Assembly (NCBI GenBank): GCA_964526785.1
Contig: CAZGMJ010000038.1
Coordinates: 1 to 52,435, forward strand
Source: CAZGMJ01 sp964526785
GTDB taxonomy: Bacteria > Planctomycetota > Phycisphaerae > Sedimentisphaerales > Anaerobacaceae
Reading direction: 5' to 3'
Length of the DNA: 52,435 nucleotides
Shown in pieces: positions 27,714 through 36,067 of the stretch. Both the position numbers and the translations under genes were made by a program. The notes under the pieces were generated by a model. The model worked only from the letters and a program-made list of their open reading frames with translations, was not told the DNA's origin and searched no databases. The first letter of the stretch is position 1. Every line of letters starts with the position of its first letter.

Positions 27714-27871
27714 CGATCCTGCATGTTGATCGGCCTGCGATGTGCCCGGGTGCATGCGCGGGCGATTTCGTATTCCCGAGTCTGCAAAAGACGTATCATC
27801 TCCGGCCGCTGTGCCGGGCGCTCACTTGTCCTTCCCGTCAGTGCTGCGTTGATAATCAAATCGTCCATATG

Positions 27872-28522
27872 TCACTTCCCCTCGATGTTCGTTCGTACGA
27901 CCCGCGCGGGCACCCCAACGACCTGTGTCGCGGACGCAACGTCTCTTACTACCACCGCTCCGGCTCCCACCACTGCATCGTCTCCGACCGCGATATGGTC
28001 GATAATCGTTGCGCCGATTCCGACGTAGACACCCGCACCGATCTCCATATTACCCGCAATGTTGGCTCCCGGCCCGATCATAGTGAACGAGCCAACCCGC
28101 ACATGGTGGCCGATCGTGGCGCCGCGATTGATCGTAACATGGGATGCAATCCGTGAGTATGGCGCCACAATGACGCCTTCAGCAACGAACGTTCCTTCGC
28201 CGACGGATGCAGTCGGCGCCACGTAGGTGGTCGGATGAACCAGTGTGGCAAATCGAAATGCATATGCTTCCAGTTGCTTGAGATACCCGGCCCGCCGCGT
28301 TGTGCCGATCCCAAAGATCAGTTCGTGCGTGCCCGTCATCGCACCCAGGTCATTCACCTGCAGCACCGGCAGTCCTGCGATCCGCGCATCGCGCTCTCGA
28401 TACCCGCGTATGTCCACAAATCCGACGACCTCGGTCTCCTCAATCTCGGAGATGCTGTCTGCCATCGCCTGTGCAAATGTCCCCGCACCCAGAATCAGAA
28501 TACGCCGCGTTGCCGAACTCAT
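27872..28522 (-). CDS. NeuD/PglD-family sugar O/N-acetyltransferase
   Basis: 216 aa. An N-terminal Rossmann-like domain (ILILGAGTFAQAMADSI) is followed by a left-handed beta-helix of hexapeptide repeats (VGEGTFVAEGVIVAPYSRI, INRGATIGHHVRVGSFTMIG, VYVGIGATIIDHIAVGDDAV), ending in VVGVPARVVR. This is the layout of PglD/NeuD enzymes that acetylate the amino group of a nucleotide-linked 4-amino sugar or a sialic-acid hydroxyl. Its ATGA start overlaps the aminotransferase stop by 4 bases, so the two are cotranslated and probably act in succession: amination, then N-acetylation. Confidence 0.9.
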   Translation of the reverse strand: MSSATRRILILGAGTFAQAMADSISEIEETEVVGFVDIRGYRERDARIAGLPVLQVNDLGAMTGTHELIFGIGTTRRAGYLKQLEAYAFRFATLVHPTTYVAPTASVGEGTFVAEGVIVAPYSRIASHVTINRGATIGHHVRVGSFTMIGPGANIAGNMEIGAGVYVGIGATIIDHIAVGDDAVVGAGAVVVRDVASATQVVGVPARVVRTNIEGK

Positions 28523-29718
28523 CCGCGCTGCTCCGAAGAGATGGTGTCCGGCGTTATTCTTCGACGTCTGCGTGCTTCCCCGGTCGGCCTTTCCGCGATT
28601 TCTGGACCGCTTCGAAAGAAACGCAGCACGGTTGCGATTATGGCCCCGACATCATCCTGTGTCATTTGACAGTACAACGGCAGTGTCAGGATTTCGCTGT
28701 ATACCTGCTCGGTGATCGGCAGATTCGCACTTTCTCCGCCGAAAGCCGAGTGAAGATGACTCGGAGTAAACTGTACGCGCGTGGCGATGCCGCTGTCTGC
28801 CAGATGTTCGGCCAGTGCGTCCCGCCGGCCCTCCATGATCCGCACGAAGTAACCGAATGCGAATGCCTCCCCGAGGTCCCGCTGCACGATACGCAGCCCG
28901 CGCACATCGGCGAATGCTGCGTCATACTGTCGTGCGATAGCCGCTTTCCGGGCCCGGAATTCATCGAACCGGTCGAGTTGAACGATGCCGATTGCGGCAT
29001 TGATATCGCTCATATGATAGCGATATCCGGATGTCACCACGTCGTAGCGCCGATTATGCGCATCCAGATTGCGCCGCCAGGAACTGCGATTGATACCCAA
29101 CTCCCGCTTGATGCGAGCCTGTTCGGCAAGTTGGCGGTTGCTTGTCGCCAGTGCTCCTCCGCCCCCGCAGGTGATGTTCTTGATCGGATCGAAACTGAAA
29201 CACGCCACATCTCCGAACGAACCGATCCTGCGTTTGCCATATGTCGATCCGAAGGCATGGGCGGCATCTTCCACGATCCGAAGATCATGTCCGGCCGCAA
29301 AGCAGTGGATTCTGTCCATATCGCACGCCGTGCCGCCGAAATGCACGGGCATGACGGCGCGAGTCCTCGGCGTGACCAGTTCTTCGAGATGAGCCGTATC
29401 GATAGTCAGATCGTCTGCCTGGATTTCTGCGAAGACGGGCGTTGCCCCGCAAAGCACAATGGCCTGGATCGAGCCGGGAAATGTAAACGATGGCACGATA
29501 ACTTCATCTCCCTTCCCGATACCAGCGCACTCCAGCCCGAGATGCAGCGCCGCGGTGCCGCTGTTGACCGCAACAACATGCCGGACCCCGATAAACTCCG
29601 CCACGCGCTGTTCGAAACGCTCAGTTACCGCTCCCATCCCGAGCCATCCGCTGCGCAGCACCTCGCGAATCGCCTCTACCTCCCGCTCATCCGTGCATGG
29701 GCGATACGTTGGAATCAC
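28519..29718 (-). CDS. DegT/DnrJ/EryC1/StrS-family PLP-dependent sugar aminotransferase
   Basis: 399 aa. It transfers an amino group to a 3- or 4-keto nucleotide sugar. VAVNSGTAALHLGLECAGI and GDEVIVPSFTFPGSI form the cofactor phosphate region; DLRIVEDAAHAFGSTYGKRR carries the PLP-pairing aspartate; SFDPIKNITCGGGGAL contains the Schiff-base lysine at residue 180, where the frequent GEGG reads GGGG. YRYHMSDINAAIGIVQLDR is the family dimer region. The last 15 residues are basic and beyond the family core. It overlaps both neighbours by 4 bases (ATGA), giving a tight three-gene operon. With a PglD-like partner it suggests a bacillosamine- or perosamine-like amino sugar. Confidence 0.93.
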   Translation of the reverse strand: MIPTYRPCTDEREVEAIREVLRSGWLGMGAVTERFEQRVAEFIGVRHVVAVNSGTAALHLGLECAGIGKGDEVIVPSFTFPGSIQAIVLCGATPVFAEIQADDLTIDTAHLEELVTPRTRAVMPVHFGGTACDMDRIHCFAAGHDLRIVEDAAHAFGSTYGKRRIGSFGDVACFSFDPIKNITCGGGGALATSNRQLAEQARIKRELGINRSSWRRNLDAHNRRYDVVTSGYRYHMSDINAAIGIVQLDRFDEFRARKAAIARQYDAAFADVRGLRIVQRDLGEAFAFGYFVRIMEGRRDALAEHLADSGIATRVQFTPSHLHSAFGGESANLPITEQVYSEILTLPLYCQMTQDDVGAIIATVLRFFRSGPEIAERPTGEARRRRRITPDTISSEQRG

Positions 29719-30908
29719 CGGCTTCGCCCTCCCGCAAGCTCTGCCGATGTCGGCCGCTCCGCCCCGATCGTTTCAAGTATGCTTTCCAGAGAACGCTGCA
29801 TTGTCAGTTCTCGTGTGACAAAGGCCTGGGCAGCGCCGGCTATGGCCTGCCACTCCGGCTCGTGCTTCAGATAATGCACCGCCGCTTCCGCCATCTCGTC
29901 TGTGTCCACCTGTGCCAGATGACCCGTGTCGAACGGCGCAGGCTCGCCAGTCCAGTTTGAGACCACCATCGCTCCGCACGACGCGCACATCAGCAACCTG
30001 AGCACCGGCATCTCCCACGGCGTCCGCATGATATCCAGCACGATCCTGGCCCGATTCAATAGTTCCGTTCGCTCCCGACCGTACACCGACTCCGTGACGC
30101 AAACGAATTGTACCCCGGCCGCAGCGAACTGACCGCGAATCTGTTCCAGTGCCGAACGTCGGGTCCTGTTTATTGCGTCCCCGAAGAAGAGAACGTCGAT
30201 ATCACGTTTCCTGTCCAGCTGTTCGCCCCAGATCGGATGATACCCAACGGGAACGTACCGCGCAGGCACGCCCATGTCGTTGAGAAACTCGACGCGCGGA
30301 GGCGTGCTGGCAAACACCGCATCACACCAGACCGGATCGTAATTCCGCCTGAACCAGTAATAGCGATCCATGGCATGACACAGAATGCTCGGCTCCACGT
30401 TCGCGTACGAGGGGTTGGCCTTTGCCAGTTCTCTTCCTGCCGATCTGGCCAGGGCAGTCCGCAACAGCATCTGAGCGTCCCTGCACCGCGGGATGACGGC
30501 CTGCGCTGCTCTCGATAGCGGTCCGGGCAGGTTCTTGCGATTGCATCGAGCTATCGCCAGCCCGATCCGTCTGGCCTTGTTAGACATCTTCACCGGGGGC
30601 AGCGATTCCAGTTGCCAGAGAACGACGTTCGGCCGGTTCTCTCCGCAACAACGCAGAATACCGACCGATTGCGTGAATCGACGCGCATCACCCACCAGGA
30701 TGACCAGATCCGACTCGACAATCCGCGGATCGCCCTCCGTCGCCCGAAACGTCGAATGCCCTCGCTCTTCCAGACAGTCCCCCACAGCCGCGCTGAAATC
30801 GAGTTGGTCGTAATGAGCCGAAGGTACGCAAATGCATATGTGCATGGGATGTGCCGGCGTATTCTCCTGATACAGACTCTGCATGCTGTCAAGTTGCCCT
30901 GCTTCCAT
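29715..30908 (-). CDS. CgeB-like glycosyltransferase
   Basis: 397 aa from the first ATG; ATGs at 30884 and 30845 are alternatives, and MHICICVPSAHY at 30845 looks like a natural GT-B N terminus, but the first has the better-spaced GGAG. The C-terminal half (DIDVLFFGDAINRTRRSAL, RARIVLDIMRTPWEMPVLRL, CGAMVVSNWTGEPAPFDTG, MAEAAVHYLKHEPEWQAIAG) matches the Glyco_trans_1_2 pattern of CgeB-like spore/surface glycan enzymes. It probably transfers a sugar to a growing surface glycan. First gene of an operon with an aminotransferase and an acetyltransferase. Confidence 0.78.
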   Translation of the reverse strand: MEAGQLDSMQSLYQENTPAHPMHICICVPSAHYDQLDFSAAVGDCLEERGHSTFRATEGDPRIVESDLVILVGDARRFTQSVGILRCCGENRPNVVLWQLESLPPVKMSNKARRIGLAIARCNRKNLPGPLSRAAQAVIPRCRDAQMLLRTALARSAGRELAKANPSYANVEPSILCHAMDRYYWFRRNYDPVWCDAVFASTPPRVEFLNDMGVPARYVPVGYHPIWGEQLDRKRDIDVLFFGDAINRTRRSALEQIRGQFAAAGVQFVCVTESVYGRERTELLNRARIVLDIMRTPWEMPVLRLLMCASCGAMVVSNWTGEPAPFDTGHLAQVDTDEMAEAAVHYLKHEPEWQAIAGAAQAFVTRELTMQRSLESILETIGAERPTSAELAGGRSR

Positions 30909-32171
30909 GGCGCTCCGTACAAGATAATGACAACCCTTATTCTGCGGCCCCTGGGCTGGTGTATCTCTCTACACGTATCTGATGAAATTATAAGGGGCAC
31001 AGTACGGAGTGTCCATGATTCTCTGCGAGAGGATGAGATCGTCTTGCGGCTGGAAAGTCGCTGCGACTCTGGCCGACAATCCCGTGCGTCCTTGCGTGCC
31101 GTGTGTTGGAAGACCCGCCATAAGGAAAGGGGCGGCTCATGCCGGGGCCGGATTATTCGTCACGTTCAGACAGGCCGAGCAAGCGTCAAACGGTTTGCTT
31201 TCTGGATCAATTTCCTGGGTTCTGCAGAATAAGGCAGCCTTTTATTGAGGCACATCAAATTCGTCCGACACTTACATGCCGCCTGCTGCTGTGGTAATCC
31301 TCAGCCCCGAGCGCTGCCTCCGTCGACGGTGCCGGTTGCAGGTATTGGCTGCGTATGATCCGCGCTCCGGCCTCGCCGCTCTTGACCGGCCAGCCGCGCC
31401 AACCCTTGCTGAGTCCTTCGTTGATGAATGATTCCAAGTCTAATGTAAGTCTAACGGAGCTCATTGCCTGGTCTCCAAATCTTCTGTACACAAAACGTCA
31501 TGGCCTTCACATAATAAGGGACGCTCGAAAGGCCGAAAGTTACGCAGAAAAAGCAGAATATGCGCACATTTCCGAAAAGAATCGAATCCACTGTATTCGC
31601 ATACGGCCCAAAGGCCGTAGATTCCACGTGAAATTGCTCTGCCGACGGCCCCAGCCGAACGACGCCTGCAACCTGCGTTAAACCGGACCTTCCGCGACAC
31701 GATCGTAGCCGCTCGTAAGAATTGACAACCGTCATCGCCCTTGAAAGAAGAACACCGCCGGCAGGACCGTACTTCCCCCTTTTCTGCCGTCTGCAGTGCG
31801 ACAACGAGGTTTCGGCCGAGTAATCGCGGGTATGCTGGCGCCGAGCATACCCGCCCAGGGGCAACCCATGAGTCAGATGGAGAATCCCGACTGGATGCAA
31901 ATCATTGAACTTAGGTGGGATTCTTTGGTATCATCAGAGAACATGGCAGGCACGGGTGCTGATTGTGAACTCAAGAATGGGGATGTTTACCGATTCAGGC
32001 AATGCCTTCTGTCCGGTCATGCTCAGATAATGGCTTGGAGAAGATTCCACCACGGCCTTGTGATATTGCTGCGGCCGTTCAGTCAGGAGAATGCACGTGC
32101 ACGAGACAATACATTCGTCCGATACAATGACTACAGATCACAGGCGTCTGTATCCTCTGGCAGGCAACACG
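30909..32171. other. 1.26-kb gap without a convincing gene; contains a perfect hairpin
   Basis: Frames of up to about 150 codons exist on both strands, but none has a recognisable protein, a good ribosome binding site and sensible composition at once. The right part (about 31500-31700) is richer in A+T. CGGGTATGCT at 31827-31836 pairs with AGCATACCCG at 31844-31853 around a 7-base GC-rich loop. The region must contain the promoters of the glycan operon (minus) and of the HzsA-related gene (plus); I could not place either safely. A decayed gene or a structured RNA is possible. Confidence 0.4.
31827..31853. repeat. perfect 10-bp inverted repeat
   Basis: Arms CGGGTATGCT and AGCATACCCG with loop GGCGCCG, which is nearly self-complementary. 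No T-run follows on either strand, so it does not look like an intrinsic terminator. It could be a protein-binding site or an RNA hairpin. Confidence 0.6.
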
Positions 32172-35100
32172 ATGCGATGTGCGGCTCTCCTCGTGCTCCT
32201 CTCAGCTCTCTGGAGTCCGCAACTCTGCGCCGATCACCCTGATACGCTCTTTTGCATAGGCACGCCGGATGCTTCGCCCGCCGAATTCGGCCTTGTGACC
32301 GAAGGCTATGCGGCATATCTCGACGTCTTCGAAGAGCCCGTCGTCTACAACGTCGGTCGCAGCAAGCCTGCCGATTGGCCGTTTGTGCACCCTGCGCATC
32401 GCGACAAGTGTGCCGGCGGCGCGGCCCATACGTTCACTATCCGCTTCACAATCGCGACAAAACCGGTTGGCCCCGCATATCTTGTCCTGGGTGTGGCTGG
32501 AGGTCACCAGCGAGAGCGATCTACGATAACTGTGACCGTAAATGGGACGGCTTTGCCCGCGAAAGTCGCGCCGGGCGGCATGTCGCAACTGGTATTCCAC
32601 CCGACCGGACAGGGCGTCAGCGAATCGGTCATATTTCCAATCCCGCCCGGGAACATCGCCGGAGGCGCAAACGAAATCGCTGTCCGGCTCGACAAACAGA
32701 GCTGGATACTCTATGACTACATTGCCCTGCGTTCGGTCAACAGCCCGCTACGGCCCGTCGTTCCCAGGCTGAAGGAAGAGTTTCTCTCCGGCCCGATGGC
32801 CGACGTTGAAGACGTTGTCTTCGCCATGCGCAAACTCGGTACCGACGGCCACTGGTACGCCAACATCAGCTACTATGCGGAAAATGATCCTCCCGATGCC
32901 ATCCGCCAACGCGCGCTGTATCATAAAGGCAAACGCGTCACATATCGCCCCGGCGGCAGGCTGTGCAAACTCAATATCAAGACCGGCCGGGTGACCACCC
33001 TGATAGACGACCCGCTCGGCGGAGTCCGAGATCCCGTCGTGCACTATGACGGAAAGACCATACTCTTTTCCTGGCGAAAAGGAGACTCCGAACACTATCA
33101 CCTCTGGCGGATCAACTCTGACGGCAGCGGCCTCAGGCAACTTACCCGTGGCGCGTATGACGACTTCGAGCCGTGCTGGCTGCCCGACGGCGATATCGTT
33201 TTCGTGTCGACCAGGTGCAAACGCTGGGTAAACTGCTGGATCACACAGGTCGCCGTCCTGTATCGCTGCGACCCGGACGGCCGCAACATCCGCCGGATAT
33301 CAGCCAATATCGAGCACGATAACACGCCGTGGGTCCTGCCCGACGGCCGGATCCTCTATCAGCGATGGGAATATATCGACCGCTCGCAGGTCGACTATCA
33401 CCATCTCTGGACGTCCAATCCGGATGGAACCGGGCAGATGATCTTCTATGGCAATCTCCATCCCCGCATTGTCATGATCGATGCCAGACCCATCCCCGGC
33501 ACCGACAAGGTGGTCTCAATATTCTCGCCCGGCCACGGCAGGCGCGAACACGACGGCAGCGTAGTCGTCCTCACCGCCAGGAAAGGACCTGACGACCAGA
33601 CGTCTGCACGATACATCAACAGGGGTACGGACTACCGCGACCCCTGGGCGTTTAGTGAAGAGGCCTTTCTCGTCGCCTCCGGCACGAAAATCCTGCTGAT
33701 GAACGGCACGGGCCGCACGGCTCCGCTGTACACGCTCCCGGACGATGATGCCGCCGAGGGCTTCCAGTGCCACGAGCCGCGCCCGATCATACCTCGCCCG
33801 CGCGAGCGCATCATACCCGACCGCATTAAAGCCGATGAAAGTACCGGCAGACTCATCCTCACCGACGTCCGCGAAGGCCGCAATATGAAGGGCGTGAAAC
33901 CCGGCGAGATCAGAAAACTCCTCGTCCTCGAGAGCCTCCCGAAACCCATAAACTTCACCGGCGGCATGGACCCGCTTACCTACGGCGGTTCGTTCACCCT
34001 CGAGCGAGTCCTCGGCACGATACCGGTCGAGCCGGATGGTTCCGCCTACATGGAACTGCCCGCCCTCAGAAGCCTCTTCTTCGTTGCGCTGGATGAGGAC
34101 GATATGGCTGTCAAACGCATGCAGAGCTTCCTGACCGTCCAGCCCGGCGAAGTCACCAGTTGTACCGGCTGTCACGAGCAGCGCACCAGAAGTGCGGTCC
34201 TGGACGGCAATCCTCTTGCCGTCAAACGCCCGCCGAGCAGGATCACGCCCGTTGAGGATTGCCCGGATGTATTCGATTTCCCGCGGGACATCCAGCCGAT
34301 ACTCGATGATCTCTGCGTGGACTGCCACGGCTACGACAAGACCGAACGCGGCGGACCGTATGCCGGCGGCATGATCCTGACCGGCGACCGCGGACCCATG
34401 TTCTCGCACAGCTATTTCACCATGACCGTCAGACAACTCTTCTCCGACGGCCGCAATCGCCCGCAGAGCAATTATCCGCCGCGTTCGCTTGGTTCGTCCG
34501 CCAGCAGGATCCTCACAATGCTCGACGGTTCGCACCACGACGTTCAGGCGACCGCCCGTCAGAAGAAGATGCTCCGCCTCTGGATCGAGAGCGCCGCGAC
34601 CTATCCCGGCACGTATGCCGCGCTGGGATCCGGCTCCATTGGCGGCTATGCGGAGAATCAACTCGTGCATACCGATTTCGACTGGCCGACTACAAAAGCC
34701 GCCGCCGAGGTCATAGATCGCCGCTGTGCATCCTGTCATCAGAACAACGACATCCTGCCCAGGTCCCTCTCCGATGAACGCGGCCTGTCCTTCTGGCGTT
34801 TCGACATCAACGACCCTCGCCTCAGGCTCAGCCGCCACATTGTCTTTAATTGTACGCGTCCCCGAAAGTCGCTGCTGCTGCTGGCCCCGCTTGGCCGCAC
34901 CGCCGGCGGACTCGCACTGTGCAAAGAAGGCGATACGACCGCCCGCGTTTTCGCAGATACCACCGACGCAGATTACCGCAAACTCCTCGCCATGGTCGAA
35001 GCCGGAAAGGCATATCTCGACAAGATCAAACGGTTCGATATGGCCGGCTTTGAGCCGAGAGACGCGTACGTTCGGCAGATGCAGCGCTATGGCGTCCTGC

Positions 35101-35252
35101 CCGCCGAACTGCCGCCCGGAATGAAGCTCGACCCCTACGAGATAGACCGCGCCTACTGGCGGTCCCTGTGGTATGATCCGCCGGAAGCGACCCGCCCCTG
35201 GACATCAAGAGGCGATGACCGCAGAGTGGGCATCACTCAAAATGCGCGATAA
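32172..35252 (+). CDS. exported HzsA-related multihaem protein with TolB-like propeller
   Basis: 1026 aa from the start that gives a Sec signal peptide (MRCAALLVLLSALWSPQLCA); an in-frame ATG at 32091 adds 27 atypical residues, and none of the starts has a strong ribosome binding site. Numbered from 32091, a galactose-binding/lyase-type beta-sandwich at about 50-210 (YNVGRSKPADWPFVHP) is followed by a TolB/WD40-like propeller (VRDPVVHYDGKTILFSWRKG, HLWRINSDGSGLRQL) and a hydrazine-synthase-alpha-like region with CTGCH at 691, CVDCH at 742 and CASCH at 879, three c-type haem attachment sites. Periplasmic redox function is likely; hydrazine synthesis itself is not implied. Followed by an 815-base gap; no cytochrome-maturation genes nearby. 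Confidence 0.8.
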   Translation: MRCAALLVLLSALWSPQLCADHPDTLFCIGTPDASPAEFGLVTEGYAAYLDVFEEPVVYNVGRSKPADWPFVHPAHRDKCAGGAAHTFTIRFTIATKPVGPAYLVLGVAGGHQRERSTITVTVNGTALPAKVAPGGMSQLVFHPTGQGVSESVIFPIPPGNIAGGANEIAVRLDKQSWILYDYIALRSVNSPLRPVVPRLKEEFLSGPMADVEDVVFAMRKLGTDGHWYANISYYAENDPPDAIRQRALYHKGKRVTYRPGGRLCKLNIKTGRVTTLIDDPLGGVRDPVVHYDGKTILFSWRKGDSEHYHLWRINSDGSGLRQLTRGAYDDFEPCWLPDGDIVFVSTRCKRWVNCWITQVAVLYRCDPDGRNIRRISANIEHDNTPWVLPDGRILYQRWEYIDRSQVDYHHLWTSNPDGTGQMIFYGNLHPRIVMIDARPIPGTDKVVSIFSPGHGRREHDGSVVVLTARKGPDDQTSARYINRGTDYRDPWAFSEEAFLVASGTKILLMNGTGRTAPLYTLPDDDAAEGFQCHEPRPIIPRPRERIIPDRIKADESTGRLILTDVREGRNMKGVKPGEIRKLLVLESLPKPINFTGGMDPLTYGGSFTLERVLGTIPVEPDGSAYMELPALRSLFFVALDEDDMAVKRMQSFLTVQPGEVTSCTGCHEQRTRSAVLDGNPLAVKRPPSRITPVEDCPDVFDFPRDIQPILDDLCVDCHGYDKTERGGPYAGGMILTGDRGPMFSHSYFTMTVRQLFSDGRNRPQSNYPPRSLGSSASRILTMLDGSHHDVQATARQKKMLRLWIESAATYPGTYAALGSGSIGGYAENQLVHTDFDWPTTKAAAEVIDRRCASCHQNNDILPRSLSDERGLSFWRFDINDPRLRLSRHIVFNCTRPRKSLLLLAPLGRTAGGLALCKEGDTTARVFADTTDADYRKLLAMVEAGKAYLDKIKRFDMAGFEPRDAYVRQMQRYGVLPAELPPGMKLDPYEIDRAYWRSLWYDPPEATRPWTSRGDDRRVGITQNAR

Positions 35253-35447
35253 GCGCGGCTCTGCCCTCCAATGTGCGTCCTGAACGACCGCAGCGCTCGC
35301 CCCGCATCCGGTCCAATCCATTATCCTCCCGTGATGCCGCCGTACCGGACAACGTGCTCTCGGCCTGACCTCAGACGCTGTTGGCTGTTCTGTTTGGGAC
35401 GCAGAATCCGGATCGAATCTCGCCTGCAATACGCCTCAGCCGACTCG
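35253..35447. other. intergenic, left flank of the tandem repeat
   Basis: No gene or terminator recognised between the HzsA-related stop and the tandem repeat. Confidence 0.3.
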
Positions 35448-35762
35448 CAACGCCGCGATCCCGACTTGAAATGCCGCATTTGCAGCTTGCAATGGAGCAT
35501 TTGAAGCTTCGCATACGCCGTATGCAGCTTCACTTGCCGCATATGCAGTTTCGAATGGCTCATTTGTAATAACAAATGGCGTATTCGAAGTATCAAATAG
35601 CGTATTCAAAGTGTCGAATACCGCATTCGCAATTTGAAATACCGTATTTGCAGCTTGATATGCCGCATTCGCAATTTGAAATACCGCATTTGCAGCTTGA
35701 TATGCCGCATTCGCAATTCGAAATGCCGCATTTGCACTTGGCAATGTGCGTTTTTGGCCCGC
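35448..35762. repeat. 21-nt tandem repeat, 15 contiguous units
   Basis: Fifteen head-to-tail 21-base units without spacers, consensus close to AAATRCCGCATTTGCAGCTT plus G. The outer units on the left are most diverged; units 9-13 alternate between two variants, which gives a 42-base higher-order period. Because 21 is a multiple of three, open frames persist on both strands and translate into heptapeptide repeats: minus strand 35436-35861 (141 codons, A-N-A-x-F/Y-Q-x heptads) and plus strand 35381-35569 plus 35576-35863 (M-P-H-x-Q-x-E/D heptads, split by TAA at 35567-35569). Whether either is expressed is unknown; neither start has a convincing ribosome binding site. Confidence 0.85.
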
Positions 35763-36067
35763 AAATGAGGATTCTAAGCTATAGGACCTTCCAGCCGACC
35801 CCCGGCCTGTCGCAGACGCCGGAGATTCTGAAAAACATCGAAAAAAGCATTGGATTGACATGACCGGCGGTCTATAATCGAAAACGAAGGTGCGGTCCGT
35901 ACGAACGCAGGAAACAGTAAACGAGATAAAGGACAGGAGTTGGAGACAGAGCGAGCTTTTTGCAGATTTTGCGGCTTTACCCGGACAGGTTCCGGCTACG
36001 CCCGGCCGATTCGGTTAGGACGTCAGGACCACTATGATTTACACTCTTGTACTGAACAAAGGGGGCC
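35763..36067. other. leader region of the SEC-C gene
   Basis: 305 bases between the tandem repeat and the SEC-C start. It must contain the promoter, but I see no hexamer pair with good spacing. A frame starting near 35940 runs antiphase into the SEC-C gene and is not convincing. Confidence 0.3.

Noticed and set aside
28300..29874. 524-codon plus-strand frame opposite the aminotransferase and acetyltransferase genes
   Set aside because: Antisense shadow of GC-rich codons. The minus-strand proteins show full family motifs, while this translation is Cys/Arg/Pro-rich and matches nothing.
31451..31900. 149-codon minus-strand frame in the gap before the HzsA-related gene
   Set aside because: Translation resembles no protein, starts without a ribosome binding site and runs through the hairpin; it could be a relic at most.
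33516..34838. 440-codon minus-strand frame opposite the HzsA-related gene
   Set aside because: It lies entirely opposite the haem-motif region of a clear gene; Gly/Ala/Glu-rich composition is the expected mirror.
35448..35762. CRISPR array
   Set aside because: Units are contiguous 21-mers without unique spacers, and no cas gene is in the window.
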